Of a DNA stretch of 64,000 nucleotides, positions 47,576 through 56,997 are shown in pieces. The position numbers and the translations under genes are program-made. The stretch comes from Przewalskia tangutica (Eukaryota > Streptophyta > Magnoliopsida > Solanales > Solanaceae). The first letter of the stretch is position 1. Every line of letters begins with the position of its first letter. The notes beneath the pieces are model-generated. The model was given only the letters and a program-made list of their open reading frames with translations, was not told the origin of the DNA and did not search any database. The stretch covers positions 82,294,992-82,358,991 of the forward strand of contig CM056731.1 of NCBI GenBank assembly GCA_029844215.1, written 5' to 3'.

Positions 47576-48142
47576 TAATATGCAAAAGATGTAATCCATC
47601 CTCTTCTCTTAGCTTCGGGCCAGAATCCAATACCGCGGGATCAATGTAGGTTGAGGGCCGGGATGAGCCTAAAAGATCTTTGTAAAACTCTACAAGCATC
47701 TCTCTAACTTCCCCGGGAGATGTTGTGATAGTACCATTGGCCTTAACAAGGTAGTTGATTGAGTTCGTGACATTACTCCTCTTGATAAAGCTGTGAAAGT
47801 ATTTGGAGCATCTATCACTCCCAATCAAGTGTTTTTGCCTCGACTTTTGTCTTATGAAGTGTCTTTCGGCTTCAAGTAAGATGTTTGCTTTAGCTCTTAA
47901 GGACTTAACATTGGCTTTTAGTTCATCATCAAAGGTATCTTCCACAACTTGATAGCCTCTTTAAACTCCATGTTTGCCGCATTTGCTCTTTGTTCTATGC
48001 TTCCAAAATCACTTATGTTCAATTCTCGCAATGGTTTTTTCAAGGCCTTCAATTTTGAGGCTAGTATGAATTGGGCAGTTCCCAATATGTCTTGTCTCCA
48101 GCATGAAGTCAATATGTTCTCGAATGCGGGTGTGAGAGCCAC
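47576..48142 (-). pseudogene. LINE ORF2, linker between endonuclease and RT
   Basis: Two shifted frames. 47918-48142 reads ILTSCWRQDILGTAQFILAS and KALKKPLRELN, and 47576-47945 reads DDELKANVKSLRAKANILLE, RHFIRQKSRQKHLIGSDRCS and YFHSFIKRS. This is the conserved segment between the endonuclease and RT of plant L1 ORF2, ending REEDGLHLLHI at the T5 junction. Frameshifts near 48110 and 47930 break it. Confidence 0.85.
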
Positions 48143-48891
48143 ATATTCATGAACTTGAAAGGTCGTTTCCCAACATTATAGGATACAATAATCGAACCTA
48201 TCACGGGACAGTGGTCCGAGACTGGTTCCATAGGAAAGTAATTGGCCGTGCATTCTAGGGTCAAATCACTCCAATGTTGATTCATCATCAGTCTATCAAG
48301 CTTAGACCATATCGAACCATTCGTCCAAGTGTAGAAGGAACCGGAAGAAGGAGTTTCTTCTAGTCCATGAGCATTTCTGAATTCTCCAAGATCCCTAAGT
48401 GCGTAAGGCGTGAGAGGAGGACCACCCGCCTTATCATGTGGGTTGCAATAAGTGTTGAAACCTCCAATAATCATCCAAGGCTTGACAATGCCGATGCCCA
48501 AGTGAGTAAGGTGATGCCAAAGTTTGCTTCTTTCCGGGATGCTATAAACCGGGTACACAAATGTGGCAAGGAAGGACACTTGTGTTATATTACATCTTGC
48601 TTGGACATGAATATGTTGAGAGTCCATTCCAAGCACTTCACAACAAACTCTGGAGGGATCCCAAAGTAATAACATTCTTCCGCTATCAATGAAATCTACG
48701 TTGGAGCAAAAATTCCAAGCTTTGAATCTTTGAGTAGTAAAAGAGTCTATCCGTGCTCGAGAGAATTTAGTTTCCATTAGACAAACCATTGCCACATCAT
48801 GTTGTTTTGTGAGCCTACACACAAGAGTTTGCGTGGCTGCCCTATCCCTTTGTCCGCAAAGACCCCGGACATTCCAACAAAGTACTTTCAT
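48109..48891 (-). CDS. LINE ORF2 start: apurinic-type endonuclease domain
   Basis: Open for 260 codons from ATG at 48891. It begins MKVLCWNVRGLCGQRDR (the CWNVRG opening typical of plant L1 endonucleases), then LMETKFSRARI with the catalytic Glu, GGFNTYCNPHDK (usually GDFN; here GGFN, so a catalytic Asp is replaced by Gly), and SGSFYTWTN, KLDRLMMNQHW and SDHCPVIG (catalytic SDH intact). It would nick target DNA for reverse transcription. The GGFN change and the frameshift at its end argue against activity. The ATG overlaps the ORF1 stop by one base (TAATGA). Confidence 0.88.
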   Translation of the reverse strand: MKVLCWNVRGLCGQRDRAATQTLVCRLTKQHDVAMVCLMETKFSRARIDSFTTQRFKAWNFCSNVDFIDSGRMLLLWDPSRVCCEVLGMDSQHIHVQARCNITQVSFLATFVYPVYSIPERSKLWHHLTHLGIGIVKPWMIIGGFNTYCNPHDKAGGPPLTPYALRDLGEFRNAHGLEETPSSGSFYTWTNGSIWSKLDRLMMNQHWSDLTLECTANYFPMEPVSDHCPVIGSIIVSYNVGKRPFKFMNMWLSHPHSRTY

Positions 48892-49472
48892 TAGGAAACA
48901 AAGGAGGTTTTGTTAGCACCTCCGCGCTTCGCTGTCTTTGCCATACTACTACTTTTCGGCGTATTTTTCCTTGAAATTACTTCTTTCCATCCCTCTTCCT
49001 TGTTTTTGGAAGACAATACATGTGTCTCAGCCAGGCTATGTTCCCCGCATTCAAAATTTATGCACCGTAATGCATGATTAGAATCTTCCGTAGCACTCTT
49101 GTGGGTTCCCCCATCTAGTGAAGAATGCGGGTTCATTGGTGCTCCAGAATCAGTCTGCCTTGTCTCATTTCTCCTCGTATCATGTTGCGCAATACCAGGA
49201 TGGGGGTGAAGTCTTGAGGACCCCTCTTGTGTATCCCGTAAACTTGATGAGCTATGTTGACCCATAATCGGAGGAATAGCAACATGCGTAGCATCTCCCA
49301 CACTTCCGGGAATATGAGGTAGTGTTTGCTCACTATTCTCTGTGTCCATCAGGTTTCCAGCATCTACGGGATGTTGACAAGGTGGTGGATAAGGGGAAGG
49401 AGGACCGGTTTCACCCGTATCTCTGTCGGCATTCAAACATGTAGAAACTCCCCCATTGCTAGGAGGTACCAA
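48891..49472 (-). CDS. LINE ORF1, C-terminal tail
   Basis: Frame in line with ORF1 after a shift near 49470. It is Ser/Pro/His-rich and low in recognisable domains (PPSPYPPPCQHP, GQHSSSSLRDTQ), then basic near the end (KEEGWKEVISRKNTPKSSS). It ends KTSFVS with TAA, whose last A is the A of the ORF2 ATG. Such tails after the zinc knuckle are usual in plant LINE ORF1 proteins. The internal ATG is probably not a start. Confidence 0.75.
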   Translation of the reverse strand: MVPPSNGGVSTCLNADRDTGETGPPSPYPPPCQHPVDAGNLMDTENSEQTLPHIPGSVGDATHVAIPPIMGQHSSSSLRDTQEGSSRLHPHPGIAQHDTRRNETRQTDSGAPMNPHSSLDGGTHKSATEDSNHALRCINFECGEHSLAETHVLSSKNKEEGWKEVISRKNTPKSSSMAKTAKRGGANKTSFVS

Positions 49473-50797
49473 TGGATTGCGATTTTTGGAGCTTCTTGAG
49501 CGTTGGTATCTTGCCTCAGTTTTCTACACTTCAAGTGATTGTGTCCAAAAGCCGCACAATGATAGCAAAAATCCGGGTAGTTCTCATAGTTCACCTTTTG
49601 AGTATACCTTCTATTGTCGGGGAGTTTGACGCTAAATTCCATTACCGGTTCTTTGCTAACATCTACTTCCACTAAGAATCTTGCATAATTCATTTTTGGC
49701 CTCTCCATGGTATATTGATCCGTGTATAGAGGCTTTCCTACACGTGAAGCAATCTTGTTAAGGCCTGTTGCACTCCAAATTGAAAGGGGAATGTCATGGA
49801 AAGTGACCCAGATTGGAATGTCCATGAATAAATCATCTGTTAATAGAACTCCCTTATTAATAGGCTTTAGCATCATAGTTTTCCCGAAGACCATATATGG
49901 GCCACCATGGAGTACATTTGTGCGTTCCTCTTCCGTCATGAATTTGAAAACTGTCCATCCTTTGCCATACGGTATAATACGACACTTCACTCCCCATCCC
50001 TTTACAATAGAATTCAATGCCTCTCTTCCCGGGAAGGGACCCGTGAAGCACCCTATTAGGCAATATCCCCATGTTTCAATGAAGGGAACTTCATCCGTAG
50101 CTTCTATTTCTACATCTTCTCCTTGTTGTTCAATGAATTGTAACTTCATACACTTTTCTTCAAGTCTGGTACCCGCAAAGACTCCCGCATAAGTCTTCTT
50201 AGGAGGAATGGAACCTTTGCTTTGATTCGGGGGTAAAGTATTATTTGTTGCATCAACGGGTGGAGTTTCATGTTGTTCTCTAGATTCATTTGTGGGCAAG
50301 TCATTAGAAGGTGTCACATGATGTGTAGACAGAGGGAAATGGTTAGATGGAAAAGAACTTGGGCCCGCATTAGGAGAGAGGATGCGCGTGCCATTTGGAA
50401 GGGTAGGGAAGTTATCATGAATTTCGGGAGGTATTGATGGTAGGGAGGATAGTAGGGGCGTGTCATTATGGATTTCAGGGAGCATTGAAGAGGTATTGGA
50501 TAATAGAGGAGGGTTTTTATTGACGTTTCCCGTTCCCAAGGAAGAAGTAAAGGCAAAAGGGTTGTTGAGATTCTTGTGTTGGATTCCGCTAAGCAAACTT
50601 GCTAAAGTAGGAAAGGACTCATTAGTGACACTTAAAGAATTCAGAGGGTGTTGCCCCATTAAGTGAGAAGGCTCTTTGGTTCCCGCGGTATTAAAGTGTG
50701 ACTCCTTGGCTCCCGCGATATTAATATTTGTAGAGTAACAAAGCTCCTTGGGGATAGAAGTCTCTTCGGTTCTCCCAACTGTCATTGATCCATGCAT
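49433..50797 (-). CDS. LINE ORF1 core: DUF4283-like domain and zinc knuckle
   Basis: The longest clean frame in the window, 454 codons. After a Ser/Pro/Asn-rich N-terminal part (to about residue 200) comes a DUF4283-like RNA-binding domain (EKCMKLQFIEQQ, GYCLIGCFTGPFPGREAL, WTVFKFMTEEERTNVLHGGP, PIWVTFHDIPLSIW). A CX2CX4HX4C knuckle, CYHCAAFGHNHLKC, follows near residues 420-433. This is the ORF1 (RNA-chaperone) protein of plant L1 elements. The frame continues upstream through a single TAG at about 50831 to 51097, so the ATG at 50797 is likely internal. After the knuckle it shifts at about 49470 into 48891-49472. Confidence 0.88.
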   Translation of the reverse strand: MHGSMTVGRTEETSIPKELCYSTNINIAGAKESHFNTAGTKEPSHLMGQHPLNSLSVTNESFPTLASLLSGIQHKNLNNPFAFTSSLGTGNVNKNPPLLSNTSSMLPEIHNDTPLLSSLPSIPPEIHDNFPTLPNGTRILSPNAGPSSFPSNHFPLSTHHVTPSNDLPTNESREQHETPPVDATNNTLPPNQSKGSIPPKKTYAGVFAGTRLEEKCMKLQFIEQQGEDVEIEATDEVPFIETWGYCLIGCFTGPFPGREALNSIVKGWGVKCRIIPYGKGWTVFKFMTEEERTNVLHGGPYMVFGKTMMLKPINKGVLLTDDLFMDIPIWVTFHDIPLSIWSATGLNKIASRVGKPLYTDQYTMERPKMNYARFLVEVDVSKEPVMEFSVKLPDNRRYTQKVNYENYPDFCYHCAAFGHNHLKCRKLRQDTNAQEAPKIAIHWYLLAMGEFLHV

Positions 50798-50830
50798 AAC
50801 GGGAATATTCGTAGACCCATGGACTCCCGC

Positions 50831-51366
50831 CTAACCCGCCTTAGCCCTCTGACCCGTGCCCTGACCCAGTTTTGACCCCAGTATACCATCGTGCCTAGTT
50901 TCATCGATTGCAATTCCTGGCCCTGATTTTCTAACTTTTCCGGCTTGCCTGAGTAAGTTCACAGGTAGTGTGGAGATATTTGTGATGCCGTGGTTGCGAT
51001 GCTCTTCCGTAATGTTCCCGGTGCTCTCCAATTGACCCGTGATAGAATCGACCTCCCTAGTAGCGTAAGGGGTGTCTATGGCCACCTTCGAATTCACTTA
51101 TATTCAAGCTCTCGATTTCTATACTTTTCCCCCCATTCATGTATCCTTTGCAGCGTAGAATCATCTACCACATTCTCAAGTGGAATACGCAAATCAGGCA
51201 GAACATGTACTAACACCGTAGGGTCTGAAATTGCCGGAATTAAATTTTCTTCAATAATGGTTGGGCTTTCGCCATTCTTTTTCTTTTTCTTGGTTCTAGC
51301 CTTAGTCGATCCTCCTGAACCTCCTGAATCATTGCTGGAGCGAGTGTAACGTTTAGTCTTTTTCAT
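50831..51366 (-). pseudogene. LINE ORF1, N-terminal part (broken)
   Basis: The probable true start is ATG 51366 (MKKTKRYTRSSNDSGGSGGS, then TKARTKKKKKNG, a basic Ser/Gly-rich leader). It ends at a TAA near 51094. The following frame 50831-51097 (EHRNHGITNISTLPVNLL...) is in line with the ORF1 core but closed by TAG at about 50831. One frameshift and one stop thus separate the start from the core. Confidence 0.75.
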
Positions 51367-51510
51367 GTTGTGAACATTAAGCTTCAATCCGTGGGGAAAC
51401 AATGGTTAATCTTAGGGGGAGATAAATAAACCGAAAGAGCAACTAAGGGAAAACGTTGAGAGCGTTTTCCTTAGTGAGAGAAACTTCTCTCTAACTCTTT
51501 TTTCTTAGAC
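51367..51510 (-). other. LINE 5' untranslated region
   Basis: Short leader upstream of the ORF1 ATG, with 'agttagagagaagtttctct' near its 5' end, a pyrimidine/purine pattern common at plant LINE 5' ends. It appears complete because LTR-E resumes right after it with the flank repeat. Confidence 0.6.
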
Positions 51511-51740
51511 TGAGATTTGATTCCTTTAAAGATTATGAGACTTTGATTTAAAGTTATGAGACTTGATTTTCAAAGTTATGAGATTTGATTCCTTTAAAGA
51601 TTATGAGATTTTGATTTAAAGTTATGAGACTTGATTTTCAAAGTTATGAGATTTGATTCCTTTAAATATTATGAGACTTTGATTTAAAGTTATGAGACTT
51701 GATTTTCAAAGTTATGAGATTTTATTTCCTTAAAGGTTAT
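51511..51740 (+). repeat. 68-base tandem array in LTR-E, right part
   Basis: Same unit as 33050-33252, about three more copies; the LINE sits between the two parts. Confidence 0.85.
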
Positions 51741-52054
51741 GGGACTCGATTTATTTACTTGATTTTAAAAGGCTTTGTAATGATTTTCTGAAGGCGTAGT
51801 ACTTTGGGGTTAAAACCCGGATTGTTGGCATAAAATGAAACTACCTTGAGTTTATAAAATGGTGAATCAGTTTACATGTTAATGAAAGTCTAGAAGTATG
51901 GTAATTTGCCTGTGCTTGCTTGTGATAGCCTTGTTGTGCAAGGGTTGTATTCTTATTCTACCGCGTCTCTCGATGGAGGGCCGGTCATCTTGTTATTTAC
52001 TTGGACATACCGACACTGTTGGGAGGCCCACGGGTATGCTTCCACTATATTGTT

Positions 52055-52544
52055 ACATGGACATGTCTGCACCGATGAAGGAATTCCGAGGGCATGCGGC
52101 CATGCTGCGGGTTCAACTCCCGGTATATTATTATTGCTCCATGGACATGTCTGCACCGATGAAGAAATTCTGGGGGCATGCGGCCATGCTGCGGGTTCAA
52201 CTCCTAGTATATTATTATTGTTACATGGACATGTCTGCACCGATGAAGGAATTTCGGGGGTATGCGGCCATGCTGCGGGTTCAACTCCCGATATATTATT
52301 ATTTGTTACATGGACATGTCTGCACCGATGAAGGAATTTCGGGGGCATGCGGCCATGCTGCGGGTTCAACTCCAGTTTATTATTATTCCATGGGCTAGCT
52401 CCCCATATTGTTACATGGACATGTCTGCACTGATGAAGTAATTCCGGGGGCATGCGGCCATGCTGCGGGTTCAACTCTCGGTATATTATTATTGCTCCAT
52501 GGACATGTCTGCACCGATGAAGGAATTCCGGGGGCATGCGGCCA

Positions 52545-52545
<1 letters not shown>
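52055..52545 (+). repeat. ~83-base minisatellite in LTR-E
   Basis: About six units with 'ggacatgtctgcaccgatga', 'ggaatttcgggggcatgcgg' and 'ccatgctgcgggttcaactc'. The long frames on both strands here (141-194 codons) are repeat readings. T6 holds a related ~80-base unit at the same LTR position. Confidence 0.85.

Positions 52546-52546
<1 letters not shown>

Positions 52547-52582
<36 letters not shown>
52547..52582. repeat. (AT)18 microsatellite
   Basis: Uninterrupted AT dinucleotides at the right end of the 83-base array, followed by 'gtgatatatatt'. Confidence 0.95.
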
Positions 52583-52585
<3 letters not shown>

Positions 52586-53805
52586 ATATATATTACATTG
52601 GCGCCTGCCGACAGTGAGGAAGAAATTCCACGGGAACGCTTGATATTATGGGCATGAGACCCATGGTTATATTTGAGTAATGATTTTGAGGGCATGCGTC
52701 CCTGACTTGGCATAACTGCTTATATATTCTGAAATGGTCTTTTAAAAGATGAAGTTGATTTTCATTACTCTTATTGATTAATTTGGTTATCATACTTGTT
52801 TCCTACTTTGTATTTGGACTGTGTGATATTATATTCTTGAAAGGCACAGTCGACTCTTGGAGTTGTTATAGTCTGATGTCTGAGGAGTTGTTGGCTTTTA
52901 GGTTATGTGACACGGTAGGATCTGGTATTTGATTTCTATACTTGCCCCTGTCATTCTTGTACACAACCATGATTTTCCTACTGTACTTTATTTCAGTTCC
53001 ATACTTAGTACTTGTTGTACTGACCTCCTTCGGGGGGCTGCGTTCATGTCCGCAGGTCTAGGTACACAGTTGTGGATCCGTGAGCTTAGGATCCTTGTTC
53101 AGCATTTTGGGATAGCTCCAATGTTCTGGAGCTTGTCATTATGGATAGGTATATTCAGAGGTACGACGGGGCCTTGTCCCGTCACAGTTGTTGTCAAACT
53201 CTTAGAGGTCTGTATTCATATGTGGGCTGGACTGGCTAGAGTTGTATTTACATTGTTGTACAATGTAGACCCAGTTGGGCATGGTATATATATACTGCAG
53301 CCTTATCGACATTGACTTTGCTTTAAGAAAAAAAAGAGTGTTATTATCTTCCGCGTGTTACTCGTGTAGTATGTATAGAAGGGTGCCCAGGTAGGGTACC
53401 TGTTATACCCCGTATTTCCAGAGTATGCACGTGAGGACGTGCGTAGAAAATTTAAGCCTTAAGGATTGGCAAGAATCGAAATTTGTACACAAGTGCCGAA
53501 AAGAGTCGTTTTTCGACGAAACGTTTTACTAGACTTGCGAAGAGAAAAATACGGCTATGTCATTTATTATTTTTGCGGATTTTTCCGAGAGACGGAATAT
53601 TTTGGACCAACGAGAGGGCGACACTTGTCACCCTCAAGTTGGTGGTAGTGGTTGGCCGAGAGTGGGCGGTAAATGGCAAGGTTTTGTGGCCTATTTCTTG
53701 GGTCAATGTTTGTGAGGGATTTGGGGAGTAGGGTAGGGTGCACTTGGCTTGATCTTGGCCTTACACTTGCCTACCACATGGCTTGATCAAGGCCATTTGT
53801 TTCAC

Positions 53806-53813
53806 TATAAATA
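53806..53813 (+). promoter_or_regulatory. TATA box, T6 5' LTR
   Basis: TATAAATA followed by CCCCTC. Confidence 0.65.
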
Positions 53814-54649
53814 CCCCTCTCTTGTTGAAGACTTCTTCATCCTAAATTGTTCTAACTCTTGAAATCCTCCCTCCCCTCTTGTAGAGCTCGTCAAAGAGTC
53901 CTCCTCCCCTGTGAGCCCTTGGCCGAGCCACCCCTCGAGGTGAGGCTTGGTGAGAGGTTACCCCCCTACCTTGAGTTGTTCGCATATAAAACACACCCCC
54001 CCTTGCTAGAGAAATAAACTCCAAGGATTGTTATAAATCCCAAATACAATAGCCCTTATACCTTGTAGTACTTTCCAAAGTTACCTCTATCGTAGAGCAG
54101 GAAATACTATTATACTTTCCTTTAGCCACTAAACGAAACCCTAAGGAAAACCTTCATAGTCGGTTGAAGTGTTAAGTAGAAGTTGCGTAGAACTTCTAAG
54201 GGTTGTTCGGAGCGGGTTGGAGCGCACAGAGTAGGAGCTTAACATTGCTCAGGAGCGACATTAAACTTGGATAATTTTGGGCTCATCGAGGTAAATACTA
54301 CTGTCCTTCTATTGTAATTGGAAATTACATACTGTAGTGATATAGAAACGAATATAAGATTCATAGAAGAGATTTGAACTGTAATAGAAGGATATTACAG
54401 AATAGACTTGAACTGAAATCATATCAGAAGAATTAAGTAGAGGTTTAAACTGTACTTACATAGGACTGTATTTACAGTAGACTGATAACCTTTATTGGTT
54501 GAATGTTCTGCGAGTAGCATGTGCTACTTGGAAGGTGGTCAAGGCTAGCCGGGTTATAGCCGTGGAGCGTTTTGCTTATAGTCGATAATCGTCGCAAGGT
54601 ATGTGATTCTTCCTATACTCTTGAGCATGACGTTTTAAAAGTATATATA

Positions 54650-54905
54650 TATAGTACGGTAGACGTACGTGTGGCAATGTCTTTTGACTTAAGCCTGAAC
54701 AATAAAGAATCTGGAAGTATTTTACAAGAATATATATATAGTACGGTAGACGTACGTGTGGCAATGTCTTTTGACTTAAGCCTGAATAATAAGAATCTGG
54801 AAGTATTTTTACAAGAATATATATATAGTACGGTAGACATACGTGTGTTAACAGAATGTAGCTGTATGGCAATGTCTTTTGACTTAAGCCTGAATAATAA
54901 GAACC
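54650..54905 (+). repeat. 82-base tandem array, T6 5' LTR
   Basis: Three units joining 'tatatatagtacggtagacg' to 'ggcaatgtcttttgacttaa'. In T2-T4 the second piece occurs as a simple pair further upstream (for example 36151-36210), so the array arose by fusing two LTR modules. Confidence 0.82.
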
Positions 54906-55869
54906 TTGAATGTATTTTAAAAGAATTAAGAAACCTTTTTTTTTTTAAAAGAAGAGCAATACTTGGTTTTGAAAACATAAGAGTTATACTAGCTTTATGG
55001 GAAGTTAGGTATAACGTCTTAAGAGAGATAAAGAGAATGGTTTACTGATTTTTAGAAGTTAAGAGATTTAATCTTAAAAGATAAGAGACTTGACTTAATA
55101 TGGATGTTTGTGTGAAACCTCATTCGTGAGTAATGAGTACTTGGTTTTTAAAAGGGAATAATGTTTTACTGATTTCGGAAATCAGAATGAGTATCGACAA
55201 ACCACTGCAGCGTTAATAAAGGAAAATGTATTGAATAATAAAATATTATTAAAACCAGTAGAAACCTCCATCTGCATAGAAGCTAAGATGAGACAAAATG
55301 ATATTACATTTCCTAGATCATGGCTGCTTAATAAGATTGATTATGAACAAGAATAACCAACACTCATATAAGGCATATGTTTCTCAGATTGTTTAAAAGA
55401 GAATTATATTCTTAAAAGATTAAGACTATGAACTATGAAACTTTTCTAAAATAAAGAGACCTGAGTAATTGAAATTAGGCAAACTGGAACTTTAGGGGAA
55501 AGAATGTTGTTGAAAAGGAAAGTGTTTTGGTTTACCTAAAAATGTGAGTCACTCTATTTTTATACTACGGGTATCGGGTGACCTTTATAAAAGGAAGGGA
55601 TCTCTTTAAAAGGAATTTAACGTACGTAGTACTTTAGGGTTAAAACCCGGACTTTGATATAAAATGGAAGTACCTTGAGTTGTTGTATAACTTGCCTATG
55701 CTTGTTGTTGTATAACTTGTCTATGCTTGTTGTTGTGTAACTCGCCTATGCTTGTTTTGATAGCCTTTGTTATGCAAGAATTGTGTTTCTATACTACCGC
55801 GCCTCTCGATGGAGGGCCGGTTGACTTGTTGAGAGCTTACTTGGACGTGCAGCGGTGTGGAAGATTCCC

Positions 55870-56180
55870 GCAGGTATGCTTCCATTATTATTGTTACATG
55901 GGCATGTCTACACCGATGTAGAATTCTGGGGGCATGTGGCCATGCGGCAGGGTTGATTACCTGATATATGGTTATTATTATTACATGGACGTGTCTGCAC
56001 CGATGTAGAATTCCGGGGGCATGTGGCCATGCGGCAGGGTTGACCACCCAGTATATTGTTGTTGATGTTACATGGACATGTCTGCCCGTCACGAAATCGG
56101 GGCATGTGGCCATGCGGCATTGTTATTGTTGTTGCATCATGGACATATGCGCCGCACCGGCAACTCCGGGCACGCGCCAT
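55870..56180 (+). repeat. ~80-base minisatellite, T6 5' LTR
   Basis: About four units with 'ggacgtgtctgcaccgatgt' and 'gggggcatgtggccatgcgg', related to the LTR-E unit at 52055-52545. Confidence 0.8.
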
Positions 56181-56795
56181 GATGCGAACATGATTGATGT
56201 TGTGGGCGTGAGACCCATAGTTATATATTGAGTGATGACTTTGAGGGCGTGAGTCCCTGACTTGACTGCTTTTATGTTGCGTACTGTATTTTGGTTATCA
56301 TACATGTCTCCTGCTTTATATAGACTGTTATGATTTAACTGCAGTATTTTCAGTTTCACATACTTGGTACCTGTTGTACTGACCTCCTTCGGGGGGCTGC
56401 GTTCATGCCGCAGGTAGGAGTACACCGGTAGTTGATCCTCGCTCATAGGATCACAGTTCAGCGTATTGGGAAGCTCCGTTTCTCCGGAGGCTTATTCTTT
56501 GGTATGTGTTCCCTGAGTTGTAGGTTATTGTACATTCAGGGGTATGGCGGGGCCCTGTCCCATCATGGTTGTTGTAAATCTTAGAGGTCTGTAGTACTGT
56601 GTGGGGCAGGTTGTAAAAGGATTAAACTGTTCGGGTTTTTATGTATTTATATACAGAAGGCAACTGTTTTGGTTGCTTTGCTTATATATAATATCTCTTG
56701 ATTCTTGTCTTGTTTTTATGTTCGCTGATTTTCTACGATGTATGACTACTTGGGTGCGGGTAGGCACGATCCGCCCGGGTTGGTCGTGACAAAAG

Positions 56796-56808
56796 TGGTA
56801 TCATAGCG
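56796..56808 (+). other. T6 primer binding site
   Basis: TGGTATCATAGCG, four bases after the LTR; consensus altered at CAG again. Confidence 0.78.
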
Positions 56809-56997
56809 ATTAGTCCTCGGAAAGTGTCTACAGACCGTGTCTAGTAGAGTCTTGATTATCGGTGTGTTGTGCACCACATCTATAATCAGGAGGCTGCAGG
56901 ACATTTAGGATTGGTTTTCATTCTTCTCATTCTGAGATCGTGCCTTAGAGCTGTGTTGTAAGTTGGACCCTCTCGACGTATTTCGTTTTCACCGATT

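Larger units (their letters stand above)
33253..51510 (-). mobile_element. L1-type LINE, interrupted by T4/T5
   Basis: Minus-strand LINE with a short poly(A) (T-run 33253-33261), ORF1 (51366 to 48891), and ORF2 (48891 to about 33318). The RT region is split by the T4/T5 block at 35160-47575. Flanks repeat an 18-base string, TGAGATTTGATTYCTTTA (33235-33252 and 51511-51528, one mismatch), as expected of a target duplication. It lies in a tandem array, so the match is weaker proof than usual. About 100 residues of ORF2 between the finger region and 'YKIITKILANR' are missing at the T4/T5 site (length is an estimate from plant L1 proteins). Confidence 0.88.
51511..53400 (+). mobile_element. LTR-E, segment 3 (to near its end)
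   Basis: Continues the 68-base array (51511-51740), then a ~83-base minisatellite (about 52055-52545), (AT)18, and the conserved U5: CTGCGTTCATGTCCGCAG near 53038, GGATCC...GGATCC at about 53075-53093, GACGGGG...CCCGTC near 53166-53184. It breaks off at AGGTAGGGTACC (53400), where T6 inserted some 30 bases before the expected GTCGTGACA end. GTACC (53396-53400) is the presumed target duplication. Confidence 0.82.
53401..56791 (+). repeat. T6 5' LTR
   Basis: TGTTATACCCC to GTCGTGACA, 3,391 bases. U3 palindrome 53616-53633 (centre ACTTGT, not ACGTGT), TATA 53806-53813, 82-base array about 54650-54905, core block about 55163-55355 with CTGATTTCGGAAATCAG and an AATAAA, and an ~80-base array about 55870-56180. 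U5 hairpins include TGATCC...GGATCA at about 56433-56453. Unlike the others it lacks the TTACACGTC stem-loop. Confidence 0.9.

Noticed and set aside
49722..50192. 156-codon plus-strand frame
   Set aside because: Antisense shadow of the LINE ORF1 DUF4283 region, which has clear domain and knuckle motifs.
51898..52537. Repeat proteins of 141-194 codons on both strands
   Set aside because: Translations of the 83-base LTR-E minisatellite in the absence of stops; frames on both strands at once argue against coding.
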